NCBI GenBank assembly: GCA_012523405.1
Contig: JAAYIN010000088.1
Location: 1 to 64,000 of the forward strand
Source: Clostridiales bacterium
GTDB taxonomy: Bacteria > Bacillota > Clostridia > Christensenellales > Aristaeellaceae
Length of the DNA stretch: 64,000 nucleotides
Direction of reading: 5' to 3'
Shown: positions 26,227 to 35,521 of the stretch, piece by piece
Position numbering within the stretch: position 1 is the stretch's first letter
How the letters are laid out: the number at the start of each line of letters is the position of its first letter
Translations under genes and position numbers: made by a program
Notes under the pieces: generated by a model
Told to the model about the DNA's origin: nothing
Seen by the model: the letters and a program-made list of their open reading frames with translations, nothing else
Databases searched by the model: none

Positions 26227-27567
26227 GTGAGTGTGAAAGGCATGACCCCTGTCATTAAGGAAATGTTGGTTATCCCTGTAGCAGGAAGAGACTCAATGCT
26301 GCTAAACCTGAGCGGAGCTCATGGAGCATATTACACCCGCAATATTATATTGCTGACAGACAGCCTGGGTCACGTCGGTTTAGGCGAAGTACCCGGCGGG
26401 CAGAAAATCACAAAAACACTGGAGGATGCGCGTCCATATGTGGAAGGTGCATCAATTGCTTCCTACAAGCAGGTCATGCATACCATTCAAACCACATTTG
26501 CTGATCGTGATAGCGGCGGACGCGGTCTTCAGACCTTTGACCTGAGAACCACGATTCATGCTGTAACAGCAGTGGAAGCAGCCATGCTTGACCTTTTGGG
26601 TCAATATCTGGAAGTGCCGGTTGCTCAGCTTCTCGGCGAAGGTCAGCAGCGCGATGCTATCAAGGTACTGGGCTACCTATTCTATATCGCTGATCGCAAA
26701 AAGACCGACCTTCCCTATCATACAGAGCTTGACAGCGACTGCGAATGGTACCGCGCACGCACCGAGGAAGCGATGACAGCGGATGCGATCGTTCATTTGG
26801 CAGAAGCCTCCAAGGAGCTCTATGGCTTCAATGACTTCAAGCTAAAGGGCGGCGTTTTGGAAGGAAAGGAAGAAATCAAGGCGATCAAAGCCTTGAAGAA
26901 GCGTTTCCCCGATGGACGCATCACCATTGATCCCAATGGCGGCTGGCTGCTGAAGGATGCAATCGAGCTGTGCAAGGATTTGAAAGGCATTCTTACCTAT
27001 TGCGAAGACCCTTGCGGCGCAGAAGGCGGATTCTCAGGCCGCGAGATCATGACGGAGTTCAAAAGGGCAACGGGTCTGCCAACTGCTACCAACATGATCG
27101 CAACAGACTGGCGCCAGATGTGCCATTCCGTTGCCTTGCAATCCGTAGACATTCCGCTGGCTGATCCGCATTTTTGGACGATGGAGGGCTCTGTGCGCGT
27201 AGGTCAGATGTGCGATGCATTTGGACTGACATGGGGCAGCCATTCCAATAACCACTTTGATATCTCGCTTGCGATGTTCACGCATGTGGCTGCAGCTGTT
27301 CCCGGAAATCCCACAGCGATTGATACGCACTGGATTTGGCAGGAAGGGCGTGAGCGCCTGACCAAGGAACCCTTCCTCATTCGCGACGGACATATCAAAG
27401 TACCTCAAAAGCCTGGTTTGGGCATCGAGCCTGATATGGAGCAGATCAAGGCAGCTAACCAGCTTTACATGGACAATTGCCTTGGTGCACGCGATGATGC
27501 ACAGGGAATGCAGTACTTAATCCCCGGTTGGACTTTTGATCCTAAACGCCCCGCTATGGTGCGATAA
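26227..27567 (+). CDS. gudD: Glucarate dehydratase
   Basis: Predicted 446-residue enolase-superfamily enzyme converting D-glucarate (and L-idarate) to 5-keto-4-deoxyglucarate. [26 protein letters not shown] is characteristic of GudD. The base K207 sits in KLKGG, H339 in [10 protein letters not shown]235, E260/E266 and N289 stand where metal ligands are expected. The start is uncertain: GTG 26227, GTG 26233 and ATG 26242 are all in frame and no clean ribosome site decides. First gene of the aldarate island, 23 bases before the DHDPS-family gene. Confidence 0.95.
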   Translation: MSVKGMTPVIKEMLVIPVAGRDSMLLNLSGAHGAYYTRNIILLTDSLGHVGLGEVPGGQKITKTLEDARPYVEGASIASYKQVMHTIQTTFADRDSGGRGLQTFDLRTTIHAVTAVEAAMLDLLGQYLEVPVAQLLGEGQQRDAIKVLGYLFYIADRKKTDLPYHTELDSDCEWYRARTEEAMTADAIVHLAEASKELYGFNDFKLKGGVLEGKEEIKAIKALKKRFPDGRITIDPNGGWLLKDAIELCKDLKGILTYCEDPCGAEGGFSGREIMTEFKRATGLPTATNMIATDWRQMCHSVALQSVDIPLADPHFWTMEGSVRVGQMCDAFGLTWGSHSNNHFDISLAMFTHVAAAVPGNPTAIDTHWIWQEGRERLTKEPFLIRDGHIKVPQKPGLGIEPDMEQIKAANQLYMDNCLGARDDAQGMQYLIPGWTFDPKRPAMVR

Positions 27568-27590
27568 ATATGGGTTGAGGAGTGAAATCA

Positions 27591-28493
27591 ATGCTTTTTA
27601 TGCCTAAAGGAATTATTATTCCTGTCGTTACGCCAATCACGCAAGACGGAAAATTCAATGAGCCTGTATATCGCGAGCTTTTGGAGCATTTCGTTACAAA
27701 TGGTGTCCACGGCGTTTTCCCATTTGGAACCACGGGTGAGTTCTATGCCTTTGATAATGCATTTTATCGAAATGTATTGGAAGTCACAAAGGATGCAGTT
27801 GGCGGCCGCATGGACATCTATGCGGGTGCAAACCACATCACAACACGAGGCGCGATTGAGATTGCACAGATCGCGCAGGAAGTCGGCGTGGAAGCGCTGT
27901 CTGTCCTAACGCCTATGTTCGTATCTCAAACGCAGGCGGAGGTTGAGCAGTATTATCGCGAAATCGCGGACAGTACCGATCTTCCCATTATCATCTATAA
28001 CAACAAGCCTAAGACGAATGTCACCGTCGAACCTGCAACCGTTGCTCGTTTGGCTAAGATCAAAAACATCGTAGCGGCAAAGGATTCCACAGGCGATATG
28101 ACAAACACCGAGGAATATATTCGCTTGACCAGAGACAATCCGGAGTTCAAGGTGCTCATGGGTCGCGATACGCTGATCTATGCAGCCCTATGCTATGGCG
28201 CGGTGGGCGCAATTACATCGTGCGGCAACGTAGCTCCCCGCCTAGCTGTGGATATCTATGAGCACTTCATGGCAGGCAATGCACAGGAAGCGCTCGAGGC
28301 GCAGTTCAAACTCAGCATGCTGCGCATCGCAACCAATATGGGCACATTCCCTGTCGTGCTCAAGGAAGCGCTGGAGATGATCGGTTTCCCCGTAGGCAAA
28401 TGCGTCGCGCCTATTCAGCCCCTCAATGAAGCTCAGCGCGAAAAGCTGAGCGAAGTGCTTACCACCCTAGGCCTCGTGGATGCAGGCCGCTAA
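27591..28493 (+). CDS. DHDPS/NAL-family lyase, likely 5-keto-4-deoxyglucarate aldolase or dehydratase
   Basis: Predicted 300-residue class I (Schiff base) lyase. GTTGE near residue 46, YNNKP with Tyr136, and the Schiff-base Lys164 in AAKDSTG are intact. In glucarate operons such enzymes are often KdgD (decarboxylating dehydratase), giving 2-oxoglutarate semialdehyde. Here, however, the operon also carries tartronate semialdehyde reductase and glycerate kinase, which need an aldol split to pyruvate and tartronate semialdehyde. I infer the aldolase role (the GarL reaction by an unrelated fold). ATG 27591 fits GAGG at 27576-27579; GTG 27582 is too close. Confidence 0.85.
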   Translation: MLFMPKGIIIPVVTPITQDGKFNEPVYRELLEHFVTNGVHGVFPFGTTGEFYAFDNAFYRNVLEVTKDAVGGRMDIYAGANHITTRGAIEIAQIAQEVGVEALSVLTPMFVSQTQAEVEQYYREIADSTDLPIIIYNNKPKTNVTVEPATVARLAKIKNIVAAKDSTGDMTNTEEYIRLTRDNPEFKVLMGRDTLIYAALCYGAVGAITSCGNVAPRLAVDIYEHFMAGNAQEALEAQFKLSMLRIATNMGTFPVVLKEALEMIGFPVGKCVAPIQPLNEAQREKLSEVLTTLGLVDAGR

Positions 28494-28547
28494 AACCTGA
28501 AACACGCTGGCGATGCCAGTGGAAATAAAGAAAGAAGGTACCATATT

Positions 28548-29570
28548 ATGAAGAGGATCATTTCTATTCTTCTTGCTGTAATGCTCACCCTAGGCATGGT
28601 TATGTCCGCTAGCGCTTCTGTCTATGAAGGCGGAAGAGTCCGTATCGTTATCGGTTCAACCTCCGTATCCGGCGATAGCTACATGGTAGCAGAAACTGTT
28701 AACCAGTACCTGCAAAAGTATCTCAACTGCAACTCTAAGGTTGATGCTGTTGGCGCTAATGAAGCCCTAAGCACCATCGCCACCGCTAAGAACGACGGCT
28801 TGACCCTCATGATCTTCCATGACATGACGTATCTAGGCGTATTGTTTGAAACATATGACGAGATGTATGCACTTGAGAACATGGTTGTTGGCCCCCGCGT
28901 TGGTCAGAACCCCGGTTCTTGCTTCGCAGCAAAAGCTGACACTCCCTATGCAGACATGAAAGAAATGGCTGACTATCTACGTGACAACCCCGATGCAACC
29001 GCGCGCGTTGCTGTTGAAGCAGGCGGCGTGAGCCATATCGGATTCGTTGCTTATTACATGTGGGTGAAGGACACCTACGGCGAAGACGTTTCCAAACGCG
29101 TGAAGATCGTTCTTGGCGGCTCTACAGACGAGAAACTCCAGCTGCTATGGGATGGCAACTGCGACGTGATCTTTGCTGACTACTCCTCACTTCTTCAGTA
29201 CACCCAAGAGGGCGTTGACGCTCAGCTGGCTGTGAAGTTCGTTGGTATGCTGGATCATATCCCCGGCATCGACGGTCTGCCCGTACTTGGCGATCTAGGC
29301 GTAACCCTAGGCGGCGAGCCCTTCTACTTCTCCAAGGATTTCCTTATGTATCTACCTAAGGATACCGCTCCTGAAGTCATCGCTGAGCTTGACGCTGCTA
29401 TGGCACAGGTTGCTGCAGATCCCGATTTTCAGGCAAAGATGAGCGAGCTTACCTATGCTCCCAACGTACTTGACAGCGCAGCTGCAAACGAGTTCATCTA
29501 TGGAAAGCGTGATGGCATTGCCACATTGATTCAGACCGCTCCTTCCTTTGACGAATTGATGGATCAATAA
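28548..29570 (+). CDS. Tripartite tricarboxylate transporter substrate-binding protein (TctC-like)
   Basis: Predicted 340-residue exported binding protein. A signal peptide ends ASA near residue 24; no lipobox is present. The body has the TctC/Bug pattern (VRIVIGSTSVSGDSYMVAETVNQYLQKYL..., HDMTYLGVLF, GGSTDEKLQLLWDGNCDVIFADY). It delivers ligand to the TctB/TctA membrane pair that follows. Position between glucarate dehydratase and tartronate semialdehyde reductase suggests aldarates (glucarate, galactarate) as ligands rather than citrate. AAGGTACC-type spacing gives a fair ribosome site (GAAGG). Confidence 0.87.
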   Translation: MKRIISILLAVMLTLGMVMSASASVYEGGRVRIVIGSTSVSGDSYMVAETVNQYLQKYLNCNSKVDAVGANEALSTIATAKNDGLTLMIFHDMTYLGVLFETYDEMYALENMVVGPRVGQNPGSCFAAKADTPYADMKEMADYLRDNPDATARVAVEAGGVSHIGFVAYYMWVKDTYGEDVSKRVKIVLGGSTDEKLQLLWDGNCDVIFADYSSLLQYTQEGVDAQLAVKFVGMLDHIPGIDGLPVLGDLGVTLGGEPFYFSKDFLMYLPKDTAPEVIAELDAAMAQVAADPDFQAKMSELTYAPNVLDSAAANEFIYGKRDGIATLIQTAPSFDELMDQ

Positions 29571-29622
29571 TCTTTCGCATCGCATGGCAAAGAACGATTG
29601 ACAAGTAGCTTAACTAAGAATA

Positions 29623-29650
29623 CTGCGCGGCAGGCATGCTTGCCGCGCAG
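29623..29650 (+). other. 10-bp hairpin between tctC-like and tctB-like genes
   Basis: CTGCGCGGCA at 29623-29632 is the exact complement of TGCCGCGCAG at 29641-29650, loop of eight. No T-run. Likely stabilises the 3' end of the binding-protein message or dampens expression of the membrane subunits. Confidence 0.6.
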
Positions 29651-29689
29651 GGAGTTACCCATTCATAACGTCAAAAGGAGGACCTCCTC

Positions 29690-30130
29690 ATGAAGGAATT
29701 ATTCAAATTTAAGACCATGCATTTGGTCTTCCCAACGATCATCGGGTGCATTCTCCTCATTTTGGGCATTGCGCTGATCATTCAACGCTACCGCCTCTGC
29801 AAAAAGCAAGGCACACCTTTTTTCAACTTTAAGAACTTTCATTTCTTTGAGCCTGGCTATGACAAGCTAAAACTATATGGTTCTTTGGTACTGTTCATTG
29901 GATACATCTCATGCCTGGAGCCAATGGGCTTTTTATGGGCTAGCATTTTGTTTGTTTTCCTATTTAACGTACTTTTTGCCGAATCCATTAACCTAAAGGT
30001 TCTGTTTGGTAAGGCTGAAGGTGCAATTGTTAATGCGAAATCCCTTCTCATTTCAGTAGCTGTCGCAGTTATTGCTTCGACTTTTATCTGGTGGCTGTTC
30101 GGCATCGTGTTCAATATTACTTTACCATAA
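29690..30130 (+). CDS. Tripartite tricarboxylate transporter small membrane subunit (TctB-like)
   Basis: Predicted 146-residue protein with four membrane helices, near residues 10-30, 62-78, 80-95 and 118-143, in the TctB/DUF1468 arrangement. Between the first two helices lies a Phe-rich polar loop. It works with the large TctA subunit encoded 16 bases downstream. The ribosome site AAAGGAGG precedes the ATG. Confidence 0.85.
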   Translation: MKELFKFKTMHLVFPTIIGCILLILGIALIIQRYRLCKKQGTPFFNFKNFHFFEPGYDKLKLYGSLVLFIGYISCLEPMGFLWASILFVFLFNVLFAESINLKVLFGKAEGAIVNAKSLLISVAVAVIASTFIWWLFGIVFNITLP

Positions 30131-30146
30131 AGGCAGGTGACACCTC

Positions 30147-31631
30147 ATGGATGTTTTGTTAAATTTTGGTCTTGCTGTTTTGGGTGTTGTTGTCGGCATT
30201 ATATTCGGCGCGATTCCCGGCATGACTGCCACGATGGCAGTCGCTGTATTTCTTCCACTGACGTATGCATTTGATCTCGTACCCGCGCTGTTCTTGCTGC
30301 TTGGTCTGTATGTCGGCGGCATCTCCGGCGGCTTGATTCCAGCCATTCTGATCAATATCCCCGGTACGCCGAGCTCTGTATGTACAGGCTTTGACGGCCA
30401 TCCCATGGCTCGCCGCGGCGAGGGCGAAAGAGCGCTTAAAATCGGCATCACCTCTTCACTGATCGGCGGACTCATGTCCTTGCTCGTGCTGGCGCTGCTT
30501 ACTCCGCCTCTGGCAAGGCTTGCCATCAAGTTTTCAGCTGTTGAGAAATTCTTGATCATCCTCTTTGCGATGACGGTTATCGCTGCTCTATCAAAGGGCA
30601 GCATGACAAAGGGCGTTTTTGCTGGCTTCCTCGGTGTGCTATTAGCGTTGATTGGTGAATTTACCAACAATAACAAGATGCGTATGGTACCCGACATGTT
30701 CAAAATGCAGCTTCGCGGCGGTTTTGAGCTACTCCCTGTGCTCATCGGACTTTTCGCTATCGCGCAGATGTTCCAAGAAGCGGAAAAGGGCATGAAGAGT
30801 ACGAACCTGAACGAAGGCGTTGATGTCTCAAACGCTGTTAAGTTCTCGCTGAAGGATTTCAAGGGACAGGGTGTTAACCTCGTTCGTTCAGGCTTGCTTG
30901 GTACACTAATGGGTATTCTGCCAGGCGTTGGCGGCAGTGCAGCTTCCTTGATTGCCTATTCACAGGCAAAATCATGGTCTAAGCACCCTGAAAAGCTTGG
31001 CACAGGTGCAATCGAAGGTTTGGTTGCTTCCGAAACCTCAAACAATGGTCTAACAGGCGGTGCGCTCGTCCCGCTACTGTCCCTTGGTATACCAGGCGAC
31101 TCTACGACCGCTGTTCTCATCGGTGCATTCATGCTTCAGGGTATCCAAGTCGGACCTCTGTTCATTCAGCAAAACCCTGCTACTTGGAACTGGATCTTGC
31201 TCGCACTGTTACTATGCAACATTTTGATGTTTGTGCTGATGTTCTTCCCCATTAAGCATATTGCCAAAATCGTCAACATCAAATCGTGCCGTCTCTATCC
31301 TGTCATCGTGCTCATGTGCATCGTTGGTGCATATGCAATCCGCAGCGGTAACATGTTTGACGTATGGAGCCTGCTCATCTTCGGTATCTTGGCATATGTC
31401 TTTGGAAAGATCGGTTTGCCAACTGCGCCGTTCCTCATTGGGTTTATCCTCGGCGGCGACCTTGAAAAGTACTTCATGAGCGCAATGAACGGTAACGATT
31501 ACAATCTCTTATGCTTCTTCCAGCGTCCAATCGCTCTTGTGATCTGGGTACTTATTATCGGATTCCTAGGCTATGCCATTTGGGATAATTCCAAGGGCAA
31601 GCGTATGGAAAAAGCAGGTATGAAGGACTAA
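30147..31631 (+). CDS. Tripartite tricarboxylate transporter large membrane subunit (TctA-like)
   Basis: Predicted 494-residue permease with around twelve helices. Two inverted family signatures are clear: GAIPGMTATMAVAVFLPLTYA...LYVGGISGGLIPAILINIPGTPSS near residues 22-77, and GILPGVGGSAASLIAYSQAK...GVPGDSTT-like LGIPGDSTTAVLIGAFMLQGIQVGP near 258-335. Uses the ion gradient to take up the ligand passed on by the binding protein. It is the core of the likely aldarate uptake system. Confidence 0.95.
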   Translation: MDVLLNFGLAVLGVVVGIIFGAIPGMTATMAVAVFLPLTYAFDLVPALFLLLGLYVGGISGGLIPAILINIPGTPSSVCTGFDGHPMARRGEGERALKIGITSSLIGGLMSLLVLALLTPPLARLAIKFSAVEKFLIILFAMTVIAALSKGSMTKGVFAGFLGVLLALIGEFTNNNKMRMVPDMFKMQLRGGFELLPVLIGLFAIAQMFQEAEKGMKSTNLNEGVDVSNAVKFSLKDFKGQGVNLVRSGLLGTLMGILPGVGGSAASLIAYSQAKSWSKHPEKLGTGAIEGLVASETSNNGLTGGALVPLLSLGIPGDSTTAVLIGAFMLQGIQVGPLFIQQNPATWNWILLALLLCNILMFVLMFFPIKHIAKIVNIKSCRLYPVIVLMCIVGAYAIRSGNMFDVWSLLIFGILAYVFGKIGLPTAPFLIGFILGGDLEKYFMSAMNGNDYNLLCFFQRPIALVIWVLIIGFLGYAIWDNSKGKRMEKAGMKD

Positions 31632-31635
31632 TGAT

Positions 31636-32544
31636 ATGGACGTATTATCAAAGATGATTTCCACACAGGCTGCATTGTTTATCTATATGGCGACGGGAGT
31701 CATCTGCCGAGTGGCAGGCATTATCAACGACAAATCACGAAAGCACTTCAACGCTTTTCTTGTAAATGTAACTTTGCCTGCTATGATCTGCGCTTCTTTT
31801 CTAACCAAAAGGTCAGCGCAGGAATTAGCGCAGGCTGGGATGATGCTCATCATCTCCGCCTGCGTCTGCTTGGCATCCTACGGGCTATCGCTGCTGATTT
31901 GGCGTGGAAAATCTGCGGGGCAGCGAAGCATATTGCAGTTTGCCACCATGTTTTCAAATGCCGGCAACGCTGGGCTTCCTGTGGTTGCCATGGTCTTTGG
32001 GGATGCGGGGGTTCTCTATGCATCCTTTTTTCTCATTCCGATTCGCATTTTCATGTGGACATTGGGTCTATCCTTCTTCATGCCCGAAAAGGGCGGCGGT
32101 AAACTCAAAAAACTCATGACAAATCCGTGCTTTGCCGCGGTGTTTGTAGGTCTTGGTCTGATGCTTTTGCCCTTTCAGATGCCTGCTGTCCTGCAAACAT
32201 CAATGCGTTCCATTGGCAATATGACAGGCCCGCTCTCCATGATGATCATCGGCTCGACACTGTCTGAGATGCGTCCTAGGGATATGCTTGATAAGGAAGC
32301 ACTCATGGTAAGCGGTGTTCGTCTGATTCTGATTCCACTCGTGCTGATGGGTGTGCTGCGTCTGGCGGGACTAGCGGAAACAAGCTGGCAGGTAGCGGTG
32401 ACATTGGTTGCTATGCCTGTGGCTACACTGACAGTTGTCTTTTCTGAAACGTACGGGGGCGATCATCACTTTGCATCTCGCTGTGTGTTCATCTCCACCG
32501 TGTTGTCTCTTGTCACTGTACCTTTGATGACTTTGCTGTTTTAG
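31636..32544 (+). CDS. AEC family transporter
   Basis: Predicted 302-residue membrane protein with ten hydrophobic segments, matching the auxin efflux carrier family of bacterial organic-acid carriers. LVNVTLPAMICASF near residue 49, FSNAGNAGLPV near 110 and PLSMMIIGSTLSEM near 199 are characteristic; family members such as MdcF or MleP-type carriers move dicarboxylates. The gene begins four bases after tctA and precedes tartronate semialdehyde reductase, so it may move an aldarate or a pathway acid such as glycerate. The direction of transport is unknown. Confidence 0.85.
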   Translation: MDVLSKMISTQAALFIYMATGVICRVAGIINDKSRKHFNAFLVNVTLPAMICASFLTKRSAQELAQAGMMLIISACVCLASYGLSLLIWRGKSAGQRSILQFATMFSNAGNAGLPVVAMVFGDAGVLYASFFLIPIRIFMWTLGLSFFMPEKGGGKLKKLMTNPCFAAVFVGLGLMLLPFQMPAVLQTSMRSIGNMTGPLSMMIIGSTLSEMRPRDMLDKEALMVSGVRLILIPLVLMGVLRLAGLAETSWQVAVTLVAMPVATLTVVFSETYGGDHHFASRCVFISTVLSLVTVPLMTLLF

Positions 32545-32588
32545 CATCAGGTGCATACTTATACATTTTGATATGGAGGATTCTAATT

Positions 32589-33473
32589 ATGAAAGTTGGA
32601 TTAATTGGACTTGGCATTATGGGAAAGCCCATGGGCGCAAATTTGCTTAAAAAAGGGTATGATCTCACGGTATTTGACCGCAACCTCACGCCTGTGCAGG
32701 AGCTTGTGGCGGCAGGCGCAAAATCTGCAGCTGATGTTCGTGAACTGGCAGCTAGCTGCGATGTGGTGCTGACGATGCTGCCCAACTCGCCCCATGTCAA
32801 GAACGTTGTGCTTGAAGCAGGCGGCGTGATAGAAACGATTCGTGAGGGCTCTGTAGTGATCGATATGAGCTCTATTAATCCGATGGCTTCTCGCGAAATC
32901 GCTGCGGAGCTTGAGAAGCATGGCGTTAAAATGTTGGATGCGCCCGTTTCTGGCGGAGAACCAAAGGCAGTGGACGGAACGCTGTCGTTCATGGTTGGCG
33001 GACCTGAAGATGTGTTTGAAGCGCATAAAGAACTGCTGTCTTCGATGGGTGCTTCTGTTGTACGCTGCGGCGAAATTGGCGCAGGCAATGTCACGAAGCT
33101 TTGCAACCAAGTGGTTGTGGCGGTGAACATCGCAGTTGTTGGCGAAGCATTGATGCTGGGACAGAAAGCGGGCGTTTCGCCTGATGCGATTTACCGCGCG
33201 ATTCGCGGCGGACTTGCAGGCTCTACCGTTATGGATGCGAAAGCACCCATGATGATGGATAGAAACTTCAATCCAGGATTCCGCATTGACCTGCATATCA
33301 AGGATTTAAATAACGTTCTTGATACCGCAAAATCCGTTGATGCACCTATGCTTCTGACCAATCAGGTGATGGAAATGATGAAGGTATTGCATCACGACGG
33401 CGAAGGACAGAGCGATCACAGCGCATTGGTGAAGTTCTATGAGAAGCTGACGGACGAGCAAATCGGACGTTAA
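32589..33473 (+). CDS. garR: Tartronate semialdehyde reductase (2-hydroxy-3-oxopropionate reductase)
   Basis: Predicted 294-residue beta-hydroxyacid dehydrogenase reducing tartronate semialdehyde to glycerate with NAD(P)H. GLGIMGKPMGANLLKKG is the Rossmann loop plus substrate motif; DAPVSGGEPKA near residue 117 binds substrate; catalytic Lys170 lies in GNVTKLCNQ. GGAGG precedes the ATG. Co-directional with the aldolase and glycerate kinase genes, it gives the second half of the aldarate route. Other family members act on 3-hydroxyisobutyrate, but context decides for GarR. Confidence 0.92.
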   Translation: MKVGLIGLGIMGKPMGANLLKKGYDLTVFDRNLTPVQELVAAGAKSAADVRELAASCDVVLTMLPNSPHVKNVVLEAGGVIETIREGSVVIDMSSINPMASREIAAELEKHGVKMLDAPVSGGEPKAVDGTLSFMVGGPEDVFEAHKELLSSMGASVVRCGEIGAGNVTKLCNQVVVAVNIAVVGEALMLGQKAGVSPDAIYRAIRGGLAGSTVMDAKAPMMMDRNFNPGFRIDLHIKDLNNVLDTAKSVDAPMLLTNQVMEMMKVLHHDGEGQSDHSALVKFYEKLTDEQIGR

Positions 33474-33579
33474 GCAAGAAATCAAAATCAGGGGGGATCT
33501 TCTTTGAATGGAAGGTCCTCCCTACGTCAATAGGCATGAAAAGTCATGCTTTGATGATCACGGTATGGGAGGGCGAAGT

Positions 33580-35472
33580 ATGGCAAAGATTTTAGTCGTC
33601 ACCCCCACACAGCAGATGTTTGAGCAAGCACAAGAGGTAGTCAACGAAACCCAGCTTGATGTGAAGCCTCTTTTGGTTTCATCGGATACGGTGCTGGAGC
33701 TTGTGCTGCGTGAACGCGAGAATGGCGCGGCGGTTGTGGTGGCACGGGGAAACCATGCTCATTTGCTCAAGAGCGAGACGGGTATTCCGGTGGTGGAAAT
33801 CGTTTTGTCGGGGCAAGAGCTGGCGCTGCTGATTGCTCGTGCTAAGGAAATGAGCGGCAAGGATTATCCGCAGATTGCGCTTGTTGGCTTCCGCCATATG
33901 TTTTCAAACCCTGAACCCTTGGCACAATTGCTCAAAGCAGATGTACAGATTTACTACGCCGCGCCTCCCATCAATATGTCGGTGGTGGTGGACAAGGCAT
34001 GCAATGACGGTGCGGATGTGGTTGTGGGCGGCGAGCTGGCCATGAAGTATGCTAGGAAAAAAGGCGTGAAAACGCTCTTCTTGGAGTCTACAAAGGAAAG
34101 CATGCTGACGGCGCTAAGCACGGCAAAAAGGGTGCTGTACGGCATTGAGCTTGAGAGCAGCAAGACCAACGAATTTATGTCGCTGCTCAATTACTCCTTT
34201 GATGCGATATTGAAACTCAAGCCGGATGGGCGCGTTGCTATTGTGAATTACATGGCAGAGAAATTGCTCCACAAAAGGGCATCGGAACTCATTGGCATGA
34301 ACATTGCTGATCTTTTGGATATCGGACAGGACAGCGCGATTGCGCAGGCGATGGAAAAGCGGAAAAGTGCTTATTCAATCGTGGTACGCACCAAGCGCGA
34401 TGCATTTATTGCGAATATCGCCAGCTTGAGCGTGGATGGCGCCAATGAAGGGTTTATTCTATCGCTTCAAGAATTCAAACGAATAGATGAAATGGAAGAG
34501 ACGATTCGATCGGATCGATACAACCGAGGGTATCGGGCAAAGACATCCTTTTCTCAGCTCAATACGATATCCCCGCGAATTCAGGAACTGCATGAGGATG
34601 CGCTGCAATACGCGCAGTACGAGCTCCCGATTCTCATTACGGGCGAATTTGGCTCAAATATGATTCCGCTTGCGGAGTGCATTCATAACGCAGGCATACG
34701 CAGCAAGAATCCTTATGTAGTGATGGACCTCTCGGCTCTTTCACCAGCTATGCAGGAAGCGCAGCTGCTTCGGGATGCGGGAGATGGGCAGGGGAAAAAC
34801 CTGTTTGAAATTGCTCATAATGGGACACTTGTGCTAGAATCAGTTGATATGCTTGACATACAAGGTCAGTATCAACTGCTGAGTGTGATTCGAAAAGGGT
34901 GCGTAATCCATGCCGATGGAAGGCGCATGCTTCCCGTGAATGTGCGGCTCATCTGCACGACGTGCAAGGACTTGTACACATTGGTTCGGCAAGGGCGTTT
35001 CCTTGAGCCTTTATATGCCTATGTGAGCCAATTGGAACTCTCCGTTCCGCCGCTTCGGGAGCACGCAGAGGATATTCCGCAGCTGCTTGAGGAGTTCATG
35101 GCACGGTTTGCGGGGAAATATCGAAAATTCGTTATCATCAGACCCGAGGCACAGGCGCTCATTCATGCGCATCCTTGGAACGGTGATATCTTGCAGCTCA
35201 GGCTATTTTGCGAGAAAATCACGCTGCTTGCGAGGGGAAAAGAAGTGGATGAGGACTTTGTCAAAAAGCATCTGCCAAGAACTTTTCATGAAGATGGGGA
35301 GCTGTTGAGCCAGAGAGAAAACAAAGTACCCCCTGTTTTATACTCGAGGGAAGAAGCTGAGCTGCTAGCGGCGATTGATCAAGTGGGAACAAGCCGCGGT
35401 GAACTCGCCGGTCACCTTGGTATTAGCAAGACGACCCTGTGGCGGAAGATGAAAAAGTACGGGCTTGCTTAA
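33580..35472 (+). CDS. PrpR-like regulator with degenerate sigma-54-activator AAA+ domain (copy 2)
   Basis: Predicted 630-residue paralogue of the regulator at 24004-25881, co-linear through its length: PrpR N-terminal sensor (VVEIVLSGQE, GADVVVGGELAM, FLESTKESM), PAS domain (about 200-310), AAA+ core and Fis HTH (SRGELAGHLGISKTTLWRKMKKYG). Degeneration goes further here: the P-loop reads GEFGSNMI (355-362) with no Lys, Walker B reads LVLESV, the GAFTGA loop is absent, and the usual arginine-bearing YYRL block reads YAYV. ATP hydrolysis is unlikely. It lies within the aldarate operon between garR and glycerate kinase. GGGAGG sets the start at 33580. Confidence 0.82.
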   Translation: MAKILVVTPTQQMFEQAQEVVNETQLDVKPLLVSSDTVLELVLRERENGAAVVVARGNHAHLLKSETGIPVVEIVLSGQELALLIARAKEMSGKDYPQIALVGFRHMFSNPEPLAQLLKADVQIYYAAPPINMSVVVDKACNDGADVVVGGELAMKYARKKGVKTLFLESTKESMLTALSTAKRVLYGIELESSKTNEFMSLLNYSFDAILKLKPDGRVAIVNYMAEKLLHKRASELIGMNIADLLDIGQDSAIAQAMEKRKSAYSIVVRTKRDAFIANIASLSVDGANEGFILSLQEFKRIDEMEETIRSDRYNRGYRAKTSFSQLNTISPRIQELHEDALQYAQYELPILITGEFGSNMIPLAECIHNAGIRSKNPYVVMDLSALSPAMQEAQLLRDAGDGQGKNLFEIAHNGTLVLESVDMLDIQGQYQLLSVIRKGCVIHADGRRMLPVNVRLICTTCKDLYTLVRQGRFLEPLYAYVSQLELSVPPLREHAEDIPQLLEEFMARFAGKYRKFVIIRPEAQALIHAHPWNGDILQLRLFCEKITLLARGKEVDEDFVKKHLPRTFHEDGELLSQRENKVPPVLYSREEAELLAAIDQVGTSRGELAGHLGISKTTLWRKMKKYGLA

Positions 35473-35521
35473 AGGAATATACAAAAGTTACCTCATGAAG
35501 GAGAAGGGAGTGCGCAGGAAA

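Noticed and set aside
29690-29708. Hairpin hiding the ribosome site of the tctB-like gene
   Set aside because: AGGAGG and CCTCCT are too close for a normal RNA loop; a smaller 4-bp form would be weak.
30122-30862. 246-codon minus-strand frame
   Set aside because: Mirror of the TctA-like gene; Ser/Pro-rich antisense composition and no independent signals.
32601-33296. 231-codon minus-strand frame
   Set aside because: Mirror of tartronate semialdehyde reductase, which is intact with its ribosome site.
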